From Paramecium sonneborni (Eukaryota > Ciliophora > Oligohymenophorea > Peniculida > Parameciidae), in NCBI GenBank assembly GCA_905182985.1, contig CAJJDN010000108.1:233317-297316 (forward strand): a stretch of 64,000 nt of DNA. Reading direction: 5' to 3'. Below, piece by piece: positions 1 to 10,821 of the stretch. The notes below the pieces were generated by a model, which was not told the DNA's origin, did no database searches, and saw only the letters and a program-made list of their open reading frames with translations. Both the position numbers and the translations under genes were made by a program. How positions within the stretch are numbered: the stretch's first letter is position 1; every line of letters begins with the position of its first letter.

Positions 1-922
1 ATTAAAAGGTATATATATATATCTATTTATTATTAATTTATAGATTCAATGATATTTTTTAAGCCATCCATCAAAAAAGAATGGCTATTGATTTAAAGTC
101 TTCTTAAATTGATAGTAAAATTAAAAACTTTTGTGCTAATACATATATCGGACATTATTCACTCTCTTTATATTAATTTTTAAGCAATCCCTTAACTTCA
201 ATTTAACCAGATCTTTATCGTTAAATACAAAATGTATATATATATATATATCTTCTACTTAGAGTATTATTTTAAAATTATATGTAAATGAAGATGCACT
301 AAATCAATATTTATAAACTGGAACTACTTTTATAAAATTATATTTAAAAGCATCTGATTACTATTCCAATCATATTCATACTATGATTGAATTAATACAT
401 TCAATAACATATATTCCTAAAAGATCTAAATTCTCTTATAATGATTCACCTTTAATGTAACAAAATTATAAAAGCAAATTGAGTATTGAATTGTCTTAAA
501 AGAAAATCTCTTTAAGAACCGATACTGAATCAAGAGCTTAAGTTTAAGTTAATTTTAAAACAAAAACGACAAAACGTAATTCTTTTACAAGCACTATTGG
601 AAGTTCAAGAAGAATTCAACAAGATGTTAATGAAGAAAATTATTTAGAATCTGAAAGATAGAAAATAATCAATCCATAAAATAATATTTCAAATACTGCT
701 AGAATACCATCAGAATAATAAAAATATTGTGATATTTTAAGTGATAGAGGACATGGATTTGAAAAGAAAGTTATCATCCAAAATTTTAAGTCATTAATCA
801 AATTAAGATAAATTAAAGTATTTTTTTAAGATAACTTAAAATAGAGAAAGTTTAAGACTAATCCAATAACTCCAAAAAGTATAATCGGATCATCATTAAT
901 ATTTAAATCAACTTATAAATGA
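1..922 (+). CDS. Uncharacterised protein, 5' truncated by window edge
   Basis: A plus-strand gene enters the window already in frame and ends at TGA 920-922. Two short introns restore one frame: 9-43 (35 bp) and 234-262 (29 bp), both GTATAT...TAG. The visible 286 codons begin in a region rich in Tyr, Ser and Leu, followed by a segment with INLKLY-like hydrophobic spacing and a basic, Ser/Gln-rich tail ending FKSTYK. I recognise no domain. The reading frame and splice structure are well supported; the function is unknown and the N-terminus is missing. Confidence 0.7.
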
Positions 923-950
923 TATGATATATATTGTTCCTTTATATGAA

Positions 951-1534
951 TCAATTATATTTATTCACGATTGTTGGATAAACTTACTTAAATCTTTCAA
1001 CATCACCTAAAGTAAGTGCTGTATTTTTCAAATTAAATCTATTTTTTAATTCATTAAATGATTTATTTGGTTCTTATTTATTAATATAAAATTCTATAGC
1101 AATCCTAGCTAAACATAATTCTCTGATAAAATAAATTATCATACTTTTAAATGCAACAGTCTATAAATAAATGGCAGCTTGTATTAATTCTTACAATTCA
1201 TTTCCCTCAAATACATTATATTTCATTATTAATTCTCTATTAAATTCATTTAAAAAGCATGTATTTGGATCATTAGCTAATATAATAATAAGAAATATAT
1301 ACAAATAGCATCAATGATTTAAGGCTCAAAACTATTGAATTCATAATAACTTTTTAAGGCCTCGAAAGCTCTTAATGTTACTTAAGTTTCTGATAAAATC
1401 AATTCCTAATACTTTATACAAATATTTACTTCATCTAAATCTGGTTGCCAAGCCTCTTTCAAAAAATTACTCACATTAGCAAATCTTTCATCTACACTTA
1501 TCGATTGTCCTTATATTTTTAATTTTATTGGCAT
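951..1534 (-). CDS. SKP1-family protein (SCF ubiquitin ligase adaptor)
   Basis: The start is ATG 1534-1532 and the stop is TGA at 953-951, with one 26-bp intron at 1277-1302, giving 185 aa. The N-terminus MPIKLKIQGQSISVDE resembles the SKP1 BTB/POZ strand. The C-terminal part has LQELIQAAIYLQ followed by FNELKNRFNLKN, which aligns with the SKP1 LxELILAANYLD and TPEEIRKTFNIKND segments that contact F-box proteins. In other eukaryotes SKP1 bridges cullin-1 and F-box substrate receptors. This copy is divergent: the acidic loop is replaced by a longer linker. It could be a SKP1-like paralogue rather than the main SKP1. Confidence 0.7.
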
Positions 1535-1665
1535 TTATAATTAGATAATTTAAATATTATTCCATTTATTCCAGAAACCTCGAAGATTTAAGATATAAAT
1601 TTTAATAGATAAACAAAATAAATTTATATAAAAATATAAAAACAATTTCTTATTATGATTATATA

Positions 1666-2241
1666 TCAATCTTATTCTTCATTCTATTCTTCTTCCATAT
1701 TTTATTCTTCATATTCCTTTCCACGTAATTATTTGTAGCTTTCCTTAAAACTAATAATCTATCTTCACATTAATAAAAAATAAATACCTATTATTTTATA
1801 TACTTTCAGCTTTTTATATAAGTAATTATAATTTTTTAGCTGTTTTCTAGGGAGTCTCTAAAAATATATACACGTAATCAAACATCAGTTTATCAAATGC
1901 ATGAGCTAAATGATTTGGACCAAAAAACATTTTTTTTGGTGATGATGCCCCATATGAAATTAATCTTACATTAAATAATCTCTTTCCAATTAAAATAGGC
2001 TTTTTTGCATATACTTCACATCGTTTTTAACAACCAATTTACTTTTCATTATAATAATCACTACTTTCAATTCTTTTATTGCTTCAATAAATTCTCCTTT
2101 TTCAAAAGCACAAACACATCTAGCTTCCCAAGCCCACGAATAACAAAATGCTGGTAATTCTTTATGCAAATATTTTAATTCTTGTAAAATTTTAGCAGGT
2201 GGAATAAATATTGGTTCCCCCTCTTTTGTTTGTTTTATCAT
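1666..2241 (-). CDS. Uncharacterised small protein with acidic tail
   Basis: The start MIKQTKEGEPIFIPP is at 2241 and the stop is at 1668-1666. One frame needs two introns, 2042-2064 (23 bp) and 1763-1787 (25 bp), both ending AAG rather than TAG; the result is 175 aa. The centre contains a compact segment with GASSPKKMFFGPNHLAHAFD and the C-terminus is very acidic (EEQNMEEEQNEEQD). I recognise no family. Support comes from the consistent frame across two introns and from tight spacing to the SKP1-like gene in the same orientation. Confidence 0.55.
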
Positions 2242-2564
2242 AATTAAATATTAATAGCTATTTACCTTAAATTAATAAGATAAAAGATAAAACATTCATA
2301 ATTATTTATCAATTTATATTTCTCTATATAATACAAACAAGATGTTTATATTCAGATCTGTTATTCTAAATTATAGAAGGCTATAAATTTTCATTTAAAT
2401 TGTATTTTTTATAATATCTAATCAATATAAATAAGTTTCATTTAAAATTATTATTTTTACATTGTATAATATTTCATTGCGAATTTAAATATAACATTTT
2501 TTATTTATAGAATTATATATATTAACAATTTATTTAAAAATAGTATTTGTATTTTTTTTAGTAT

Positions 2565-3789
2565 ATGTAAATTGATTTAATAGAGTAATAAATAGTTAAG
2601 AAAAAGAGATCAAGGTCTTAAAAATGTAATGGAGATTCTATACCTGCATTTTTATTAAAAACATATGAGATAATAGATGTAAAAATTATTAGTAATAATA
2701 AGAATCCTAGTAATTAAGATGTTATTAGTTGGAATGAGGAAGGAAATGGATTTATAGTTAAAAAAGTTAATGAATTTTCAGATGTTATTCTGCCTAAATC
2801 ATTTAAACATAGTAACTTTGCATCTTTCGTTCGATAATTAAATATGTATGACTTTCATAAAACTCGACATGATAATTATGAAAATGAATTTAAACATAAA
2901 TTATTTTAAAGAGGAAAAAAGTAAGAATTTTAGATATATATGTAGAAATTAATTAAGCTAAATTAAAAGAAAAACAAATGATTAGAAAGAACAAAATTCT
3001 TTAACTCTTATCAAAACTGATATTATGAGAAATGGAAATTAAGAAATACCAGAAGTAATAGTTTATATTTATATTAGATATCTATGTAGATGTCCAGATT
3101 GTAGAATAAATATTCTGAACTTGAAAAACTAATGAAAATTCTAATTAAATAAAATGAGAAAATTATGAAAGAAAATAAATATTTGTGGACTAAATTTTTG
3201 AATAATAAGTACTAATATATTAATAAAGAGGCATAAAAATGAGAATTCAGATGAATAAATAATGAAATGGGTTTTATAAACATTGTAAGGAAGCAAATAA
3301 AATGGAAAACATAAAAATATTTCTAATAATAATCTATTAATGATAAAATAAACTAGTGAAAATGATGAAGATAATTTATATGATATTTAATAACAAAAAA
3401 TGTTTGAAAATGAAAAAACATCATTTGATTAATATCCATCATAAATACTTAAATAAAATTTCGAATAATAAATAGAATAATTATCAAAAACACAAATAAT
3501 CTAAATTCTAATCAATGCTGTAACTAATAATTAAAAATAAGAGAAAAAGAATATTTTTAAATATGAAGATGATGAAATTAGTATTGAAGAAGAATATCCA
3601 ATAACTAAAAAATTAAATTTAGAATAAGAAAGTGAAGAAAAAAATTAAGACAATTAATTGATGGTTTATAGTGATCCATTTTCTTTCCATAAATTAGAGG
3701 ATAATTTCATAATAGCAGAATCACCTAATTTAAGTAGAAAGAACTCTTTTTATGATCATGATCCTATTCCTCAATTTTATGAATTTTGA
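2565..3789 (+). CDS. Heat-shock-factor family transcription factor
   Basis: Three introns (2921-2945, 3055-3077, 3209-3230; 25, 23 and 22 bp) give 384 aa. Residues about 25-125 form an HSF DNA-binding domain: [12 protein letters not shown], then [13 protein letters not shown], then [20 protein letters not shown], the recognition-helix signature, then a DFHKTRH segment in place of the usual GFRKV. It is followed by a heptad-rich region ([19 protein letters not shown]) expected to be the trimerisation coiled coil, then a Gln/Asn-rich acidic tail. The factor would bind nGAAn elements in stress genes. Start ATG 2565 lies in frame 29 codons upstream of the domain. Identification of the family is very secure. 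Confidence 0.93.
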
Positions 3790-3860
3790 TTAAATTATGA
3801 AATATATTATAATTAGTGTATATATATTAAATTTACATAAAATTATTAAATTAGAAAAAA

Positions 3861-5375
3861 ATGTCCACAATCAAGAAAACATTACCAAGACCAAAGCAAT
3901 AAAAATGTGAAATTTGTTAGAGAAATTTCTCTTTGTAATTTATGTTTTATATATAAGATTATTATTATAACATTAATGTAAAAGATGTCAGCGAGCAGTT
4001 TGTTGTGATTGTGGAAAGTTTAAAGCGATTGTATCATTTCAGATAAAATAAGATTGTTGATTATGATCTCAAAACTTAACATAGATGTTGTATTATATGT
4101 AGAGATGAATAACTCTATGTTCAAGATATCATTGTTAAAGAATAATTATCTTTTAACAAAAATTCCCTTATAACTAAATAATGGCTTAGATATTGTCATG
4201 AAAAGTATCAATAATTATAAATTAGTACTCGAGAACAAGATCTTACTGAGTAATATTACAAGATTTTAGATTAAAGTAAAAAGAACTTATCTATTTCAAA
4301 ATTTGAAGAATTAAAATATATTCCAACAATTTTAACTTAAGTATTCTTTAAATCTAATTAAATAGCTTTAAAATTAGTATAATTACTCTATGAAAGAATT
4401 TGATTATTATTTAACAAAAGATTTAATGGATAACATGGCTGTTATATATATATCATCTATAATACAATGTTTACTTTATTAAAATCCTAATTTAAAATGT
4501 ACATAAGTAAAATATTAAGTTTAATTCTAGAATTTAGTTTAAATGACATATTTTTTATTATATTTTCATTCACAACCACTTGTTTTTTACTTTATTAATT
4601 GTTTCAGAGAAGAAATTAGTTTAGGAAGATTCCTAGATTAAAATGAAAAGATAAAAGATGTTGAGATAGATTTTCTTTTAGAAATAGGGAAAACAAACTA
4701 TTTAATTGAACCAACAGATTTGCTTTATTTTAGGAAATATTTAGAAAGGTATGCAGAAAAAATGTTGTCAAATATTTTCATAAATTTTATGAATGTATAA
4801 TAATATTAATTTAGGTTTAATGTTTAATTTTTATTTATGATCATGTTTTAAAATTTAGAGATTATTTTGAATTAGAGAAAATGGTTGCTTTGCTTGGATC
4901 TTTATATTTAAATGATTTCAAATAAAAAGGATTAGATGAAGATTTCTTTATAAATTAAATAATAAAGAACACTAAATAATCAATTTTAAAAGAATATTTA
5001 AGTAAAGAGGATAGGATTAGATTAAATGATAAAAGATAAACATATTCAAAGAGTGAAGATTTATTTCTTTTATAAATATAACAACGAATGGATCATCAAA
5101 ATGAAACAAAACAAATTCTTTATTTATTAGATGATTGCTTATTAAAATAATAACCACTAAATAATCATCATCGATAACTTATATCCTAATTGAATTAAAA
5201 ATAATAATAAATAATAACTGATTTATTAAAAATCCATTAAAGTAAACCTAAAGAATAAGAGGAAAGTGCTTTATATAACAAGAATCAAACTCATTCTAAT
5301 TCATCTACTTAAATTAAATTTGAAAAAAGTGAATTAGGAGATTAAAATAAAGCTTTGATAGATGATTTTATCTGA
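3861..5375 (+). CDS. FYVE-type zinc-finger protein
   Basis: Four introns (3935-3957, 4031-4052, 4341-4365, 4795-4814) produce about 474 aa; a further in-frame 24-bp GTA...TAG segment at 4507-4530 may also be removed. The N-terminus holds a double zinc-finger pattern: CEICQRNFSL, HQCKRCQRAVCCDCG, then HRCCIICRDE, i.e. four CxxC-type pairs as in FYVE domains, although the canonical R(R/K)HHCR basic patch is weak. FYVE domains bind PI3P on endosomes, so an endosomal role is inferred. The remainder is helical with Gln-rich segments and no domain I recognise. It lies 71 bp after the HSF gene on the same strand. Confidence 0.68.
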
Positions 5376-5506
5376 TATTAGTTAAACATCATTTTCTATT
5401 TATGCTTTAGGTAATAATAAATAATTTGTATATTTATATTTTTATATGTATATATATATATCATATATCCAACCCTCCCTCCCTAACTTTCTGAGTTTTT
5501 TCAAAC

Positions 5507-6301
5507 TCATTCTTAAGTAAGAACTTATTGTTCTTATTAAGTTTCTGTTTCAGCTTTGGCTTATGGTTTAACATAATTGACCCATTTGATGACAGCATCA
5601 GTGTCTCCATTCAAAATGGCCAAAAGTTTCACTGCCTTATGGCGATGAATTCCATTTTGCTCAAGCTGATGAAGCTTCTTTTTGAATTCTATCTTTTTCT
5701 ATTTAAATTCTTAGAATTCTTAAGATGTTTTATCTTTTTAACATTTTCCTTCTCTTTTCATACATTATCTATGTTTTCCTTATTTTCCATTCAATAATTT
5801 ATCAATAATTTACTCCAAATTTCCATTGAATTTTAATAACAATCTAACAATTCTCTTTTCATTATCATATCCCATTTCTTTCAATTTTTCATATTAAACT
5901 TTGAATCCATGTTATTCTATAATTTACTCTATTGGTTAATCGGTCTTTAGATCTTTCTTATTACTTAATTTTTCAATGCTTTTAGCAACATCTCCTTCAG
6001 TTCTGAGTAATGCTTTTAAATTTTGTTTAATTTTATTGAACCCTTTTTCCATAAGTTCCTAATTTTTATTTAACCAACCCATAGTTTCTATGATTTTTAA
6101 TGCTTTAGCACTCTATTCATCTTAATTCTTTTTATGTTAATTGTAAACTACAATAACTTAATCAAGATTTCCATCATACTCTTTCAAAAGTTTATAATTG
6201 AACCAGGGATTAGTGCAACCTTAAGTAATTAGCTGGTTATGCTTCTCGAGTAAGCCAGCTTTTTCAATCTTCTCTATTACTTTTGATTATCTAGAATCCA
6301 T
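5507..6301 (-). CDS. Protein with repeated UBA/CUE-like units
   Basis: A single open frame of 264 aa runs from ATG 6301 to TGA 5507. About four helical units repeat the pattern of a small-residue-containing turn, a leucine-rich helix, then a G(D/N)xxxVI helix: LKEYDGNLDQVI, LLRTEGDVAKSI, LLLKFNGNLEQII and LLAILNGDTDAVI. The third unit, beginning KLKEMGYDNEKRI, is a recognisable UBA three-helix bundle. UBA/CUE domains bind ubiquitin. The tail is Gln/Glu-rich. It may act as a ubiquitin-chain receptor, which is inference from the repeat only. It is convergent with the FYVE gene. Confidence 0.6.
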
Positions 6302-6414
6302 TAATATTAATATTATATAATACTTCAATATATATTCATCAAGGATAATTAATTCTGATTAGAGTTCTGAATAATACTGATATAGAATATAAATAAAATT
6401 AATATATAAAATCA

Positions 6415-8093
6415 TCATTTTAATATATTATATTTATGTTCAAGAGTTTCTAAACTATTTTTTTATTTAATAATGTCTTCTCTTAATCTTTAAGAAATTC
6501 TATCCATTTGAAATTCAGTTTGGTAAGGATTACCTAAATAATCTGCATCTTAAGGTAAATCATAATATCCCTCATAAGATTAATCTTTGAAAACCTATCT
6601 TTCCATTTATTTTCTTTATTAATCAGTATTTGTATAACCTTATTTATTATATGTACTCTTTCCTTCAAAAATATTCTTATTATTAGAAGTTGAATTTTCA
6701 ACATTTTACTCATTATCTTTAAGTTTTGTTAATAGAACTACTATTTTTTAATTTGCTTCAATAAGCTTTTTCTTTGCTTATTTATATTTTGTCTTAATCT
6801 TCTTATTATCATACATCAATTCTTCAGGAGGCTTTTTTAAATCAAATTCTTTTTATAATTCATTCAATTTCATATCTCTTTCAATTACTTTTCTTTCTCT
6901 AACTTCAACTTCTTTTGCTCTTTCTTCTATTCTTGCTTAATTGTCTCTTAAAAGATTTAATTCATGTTTCATTTCTTCTATATCAGCATATAAATCCTTA
7001 ATTTTCATCGATTATTTAGATTTCATACCTTTTTCTTCTTTTATCTATTCTTATAAATCCTTTATTCTATTTTCATATATTTTATCGCTATCCTACTTTT
7101 CTTATTTTGTCTATATTATAATATCATTTAATTTTTGAGATAATTTCTTTTTCTAATCTTTTTCATCTTCAAATAATCTAATATATTCATTTAATCTATT
7201 TTATAGATCAATAAACTCTTAATCTTTAATAGTTGTACCATCACTTTTCACATTTGTATTATAATTAACCTTCATTGTCAATCTAATGTTACTTAAAGCT
7301 GATTCTAAATCATCATTCTCTTATTATAATTTTCTTCTATTGATTCTCTCTATTTCCAATTCTTGAGTTAAAGTTTCAATTATTTACAATTTACTTTTAT
7401 GAAGTTATTCATTCTAAAATCTTAATTCTTTTATTATATTCTCTTTTTGTGTTAATTAAATTTACAACTATTCTTTATCCTTCAATAATTCTTTTATTTA
7501 TTATTGATCTCTCTCATTTAATTAATTAAGTTCCTTTACTTATCTTAATTACAGTTTATCAACTCCTAAATTTGATTCATATTTTTCCTTTAACTATGTC
7601 AATTCATTTTAATTTCCAATTTGAATTGCCTTATTCCTTTCAACTTGCAATTACAACTGATTTTTTAATTATACAATAAGTCTTTTTAATTCATCAATTT
7701 ATTGCTCTTTTTATAATATTTCAATCCTATATGGTTCTTCTGCTTCATTTTTTAATTTCATCAATAAAAAACCTGGGTCATTTTAATTCAATCTCATAGA
7801 CATTTATTCGAATTCTATTGATTTCTATTCTAAATCCTATTTTAATTTTCTGATGATATTTTCAAAATTTAAATCATCTTAAAACTTTTGTTAAACTTGT
7901 TATTGAATATTTTTAACTAATTATTATTTTTCATGTTAATACTAATTAATTTGTTCTTTTTGGGATTCAATTATTGTTTACAATGTTGATATTGTTTCTA
8001 TTTATATATACATATATTATTACATTCTTTTTTCTCAAGTTAAGCTTTCAATTTATCTATTTGAGATTACTCAATGATGTTTAGATAATTCAT
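6415..8093 (-). CDS. Coiled-coil protein
   Basis: ATG 8093 to TGA 6415, with one 26-bp intron at 7998-8023, gives 550 aa. From residue 10 to about 400 nearly every heptad carries Leu/Ile at a and d positions with Lys/Glu/Gln between, so a long parallel coiled coil is expected. An RRxDNQARIEERAKEVEVRE-like charged stretch precedes a 100-residue C-terminal tail rich in Tyr, Asp and Gln that ends in another short heptad run. Such proteins in ciliates are commonly cytoskeletal or basal-body components; no specific assignment is possible. Confidence 0.75.
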
Positions 8094-8751
8094 AATTAAT
8101 TAACAGTAAAAATTAACTAGAAATATTTAAAATTATTTTGTGTATTCTAATTTATATAATAATATAGATATATAAATCTAAACTTAGCCAACATTTTAAT
8201 CTTTATTTATTCAAATAATTTAGAATTTTATTATTTTTATTTTTCAAACAAAACGAAAAATGGTTCTTTACAATATCTATTCTTTCTTTATTAAAAATTA
8301 CAATTTTAATTAAAAACAGTCTATGTTGGATTATTTGTTTCAATTGATAAAAAATCTGCATTAATTTAGAAAATCTGTAATATTTAAAGTAATTTTAAAA
8401 ATAAAAAATTTATGAATGCAAAAACTTAAAAATAATCATAATAAATCTTTCCTTCAAATGGTTTAGATTTAGTTTATATCTAAAAGTTCTAATTATTAGA
8501 GACATCCTAAAAAGATATTAGAAAATGAATTGATATTTTCTTAAGTTTAATTAAAAATTGGATTAGATGAATTTGATTTAAAGAATTTGATATTTATAAT
8601 CCTCATTTTAATATAAATCTTAGATGAAAAAATAACATACATATGCTTAAATATAAATATTTTTCAATAATATTAAATATATTTAATTATTATGATAAGG
8701 AAAGCTAGGTGATTATAAATAGGAAATTTTTAATTAAATTTATAATTTGAA
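8094..8751. other. Intergenic region, no confident gene
   Basis: This AT-rich stretch lies between the coiled-coil gene start and the RNF170-like stop. A plus-strand frame from ATG 8413 reads about 38 codons before TGA and other frames are similarly short. Nothing shows a recognisable motif or a consistent intron pattern. A weak small gene cannot be excluded. Confidence 0.4.
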
Positions 8752-9470
8752 TCAAAAAAATATTCTCATCATGATTTGAGTAATAAGTATCCAAACTATA
8801 AATATTATGCACAAGAGATCATCTACTAATCCTAATACTCCAAATATAGCTTCTGGGAATAAATCAATAGGTGATAACACATAAACAAACAATATAAAAC
8901 ATAAAACAAGTTATAATTAGATAGACAATTTAAATAAAATTTTGCATAGATTAAATAATTATCCTAAATGCTTATATATATTTGCTACAATTTAAAATGG
9001 CTAAGTTATATTTCTAAAAAAAATACATAAATGATGTTATATTTTAAGACTGTGCAACGAACTCTGTATTCCAAAATAAATGAATTACATTCTTACTAAA
9101 ACTAGTCTTAGAGTTTTTTGGATTTAGCAAAAGTACTAATTTTGGCTCTACAACATGGGCATTTTAACTATTTTTTTTGATTATGTTGCCAATAGTCATT
9201 GATACATCCAATACAAAATGAATGTTTACATTATTCTGATTAAACCCCTTTGATAAGAAGATTCTCATTCAAACAAATTGGGCAACTTTAATTAGTTTCT
9301 ATTTAAATTTATGCTATTAGTATTGTTAAGATAATTTGTTTTGCAATTTATGTGATTTCATCTTTAGCTTTCTTACATAAATTTTTTAAAGAGTGTTTTT
9401 AAGTAACTAAGGTTTACCACTTCTTATAATAAATGATTATTTATTCTTGAACATTGTTTATAATATTCAT
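8752..9470 (-). CDS. RNF170-like RING E3 ligase with DUF1232 membrane domain
   Basis: Start ATG 9470, stop TGA 8752, one 26-bp intron at 9001-9026; 230 aa. The RING is clear: CPICLN, then CKHSFCIGCINDYW, then CPCCRAK. After a linker comes a hydrophobic hairpin with SPIDLFPEAIFGVLGLVDD, the DUF1232 signature found in RNF170, then a second membrane segment IIFIVWILITQ. In animals RNF170 sits in the ER and ubiquitinates activated IP3 receptors; that role here is inferred from architecture alone. The whole family order (RING then DUF1232) is preserved. The open frame on the opposite strand at 8801-9034 is its antisense shadow. Confidence 0.9.
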
Positions 9471-9487
9471 ATTTTATTTAATTTTTA

Positions 9488-9733
9488 ATGTAATCTAAAC
9501 TAAATAATCCAGATGATACCTACAACTCAGAACCAACTGCAGCAAACAAAATATAAATTAGATTAGATAAATTTAATATTCCAATCCTTAAGAAAACAAA
9601 AGTACACAGAGTTGTATTTAGAGATGAGTGTCAAAAAGGAAAGAAAATAGCAGATATACATGTTGTTGAAAATTGGAAAAGATATAATTAGTTAACTGAA
9701 GAATCATCTAAAACCTGCTGTTCTATATTCTGA
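9488..9733 (+). CDS. Small CaaX protein, family member 1
   Basis: An uninterrupted frame of 81 aa from ATG 9488 to TGA 9731-9733. The central core reads KVHRVVFRDECQKGKK, then IADIHVVENWKRYN, and the C-terminus is KTCCSIF. The last four residues CSIF fit a CaaX prenylation box, with an extra Cys before it. The same FR(D/E)...(E/D)NWKxYN core and a CaaX-like end recur in the genes at 33774-34107 and 35164-35505, which is strong evidence that this short frame is a real gene. Function is unknown; membrane anchoring by prenylation is inferred. Its start lies only 17 bp from the divergent RNF170-like start. Confidence 0.75.
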
Positions 9734-10076
9734 ACATAATTACTCTTATATATTTGACTAAATGTCTATATTTTGATTGAAAATATTAATCAAATTATTT
9801 TAATTCATCTATGTCGTTTTTATTTTAGTTTACCTTTTATTTAAATAGATTGTTATCTTTATTCTAGTAATTGATTTTCTCATTCTAATAAATAATAGAC
9901 AAAAGATTACAGAGATTTAATAATATTTATCAAATTTTAAAGATATTTTTTATGAGTGAGTATCTTATCTGAATATCTCAATATTTTGAATTAATAAACA
10001 TTAAAAAAATTACCTTTTACATTCAAATTCATAAGTCAATATTAAATTGAAATTAAATGATTCTGTTAAAAAGAAT
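9734..10076. other. Intergenic, nothing recognised
   Basis: AT-rich sequence between the small CaaX gene and the snoRNA cluster. No frame longer than a few dozen codons with convincing composition and no RNA motif was seen. Confidence 0.5.
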
Positions 10077-10137
10077 TCAGATAATGATTTCCGATCAACG
10101 CCAATAGGCTCAATCAAGAGGTGTCAGTTATCATCAT
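10077..10137 (-). ncRNA. Predicted C/D-box snoRNA 1
   Basis: Read on the minus strand it starts with a C box ATGATGA (10137-10131) and ends with a D box CTGA (10080-10077), 61 nt apart end to end. Between them lies GC-richer sequence unlike the AT-rich spacers. I do not recognise an rRNA match for its guide (complement GATTTCCGATCAACG), so it is an orphan by eye. Confidence 0.55.
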
Positions 10138-10165
10138 AAATATATATATATAATATTATATAATA

Positions 10166-10228
10166 TCAGACAGCCAAGGGTTGTAGTTCATATTGAAGTC
10201 ATAGACTCTAGTACTTAATTGTCATCAT
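10166..10228 (-). ncRNA. Predicted C/D-box snoRNA 2 (LSU rRNA guide)
   Basis: Minus strand: C box ATGATGA (10228-10222) and D box CTGA (10169-10166). The 11 nt next to the D box are complementary to ACAGCCAAGGG, a conserved large-subunit rRNA segment. Length 63 nt. The target identity is from memory of LSU rRNA. Confidence 0.7.
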
Positions 10229-10261
10229 ATTTTATAATTATAATTATAATTGTTATTTATA

Positions 10262-10317
10262 TCAGATAGGAGCGAAAGATTGAAATCATGATAAATCATG
10301 GACTACAAAATCATCAC
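10262..10317 (-). ncRNA. Predicted C/D-box snoRNA 3 (LSU rRNA guide)
   Basis: Minus strand: C box GTGATGA (10317-10311), D box CTGA (10265-10262). The guide upstream of D complements ATAGGAGCGAAAGA, matching the conserved LSU rRNA segment AUAGGnGCGAAAGAC with at most one wobble pair. Length 56 nt. Confidence 0.72.
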
Positions 10318-10344
10318 ATATATATATAATAATTTTATTCTGAA

Positions 10345-10407
10345 TCAGAGATCTTGGTGGTTGTATCATCATGCTATTTCAAGAGTAGCAAATATTTCTA
10401 CATCACT
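10345..10407 (-). ncRNA. Predicted double-guide C/D-box snoRNA 4 (LSU rRNA)
   Basis: Minus strand: C box near 10407-10401 (GTGATGT), D' near CTTGA, C' ATGATGA, D box CTGA (10348-10345). Two guides: one complements AGTAGCAAATATT, the other AGATCTTGGTGGT. In LSU rRNA these two segments are adjacent (GATCTTGGTGGTAGTAGC...), so both guides hit the same rRNA region. This is the strongest single snoRNA call in the cluster. Confidence 0.8.
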
Positions 10408-10430
10408 TTAATAAATTTTTAATAATAAAT

Positions 10431-10487
10431 CTGTCATGAGCCGTATCATCAGAGTCTTTAAGACTGGGGCGGCATATATATCTTCAT
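10431..10487 (-). ncRNA. Predicted C/D-box snoRNA 5 (LSU P-loop region guide)
   Basis: Minus strand: degenerate C box ATGAAGA (10487-10481), guide complementary to GACTGGGGCGGC, then CTGATGA (10452-10446), which may serve as D/C'. The target corresponds to the universally conserved LSU P-loop segment. The 3' end is uncertain because no clean terminal D box is visible. Confidence 0.6.
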
Positions 10488-10509
10488 TTAATTCAATTTC
10501 TATATTTTT

Positions 10510-10595
10510 TCAGACAAATGCCTCAAATAATCATTTATGCAGGAATAATAGATGGATGTCTATTTATTCCCTCATACTCGTCATCGATTCATCAT
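10510..10595 (-). ncRNA. Predicted C/D-box snoRNA 6 (LSU rRNA guide)
   Basis: Minus strand: C box ATGATGA (10595-10589), D box CTGA (10513-10510), 86 nt. One guide beside D complements CAAATGCCTC, another after C complements CTCGTCATC. In LSU rRNA these form one continuous conserved stretch (CAAAUGCCUCGUCAUC), again two guides on neighbouring sites. Confidence 0.72.
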
Positions 10596-10733
10596 AATAT
10601 ATATATAATATTTATATTCTACAGAACTATGCACTGTGATAATTATTCAATATAAGTAGAAACTTATTTTATTTTATATAATTTACTATAATTATTTTAT
10701 ATTAAAATATGGGTTTGATTATTTTATATATTG

Positions 10734-10797
10734 TCAGACAGCTCCAATAATTTGTAATCATTTATTGCATCAGCAATCAAAATAATTAAATCATCAT
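10734..10797 (-). ncRNA. Predicted C/D-box snoRNA 7 (SSU rRNA guide)
   Basis: Minus strand: C box ATGATGA (10797-10791), internal CTGATG, D box CTGA (10737-10734), 64 nt. The D guide complements CAGCTCCAATA, a highly conserved 18S segment. It shares this guide with snoRNA 8. Confidence 0.72.
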
Positions 10798-10821
10798 TTT
10801 CATTTCATTTTATATACCTTA

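Noticed and set aside
8801..9034. Plus-strand open frame MHKRSSTNPNTPNIASG of about 78 codons
   Set aside because: It lies exactly antisense to the DUF1232 end of the RNF170-like gene, whose frame is supported by family motifs and a proper intron.
10141..10165. AT dinucleotide runs in the snoRNA region as a separate repeat element
   Set aside because: They are simple AT spacers between snoRNA units, not a mobile or CRISPR-like repeat; unit sequences differ.
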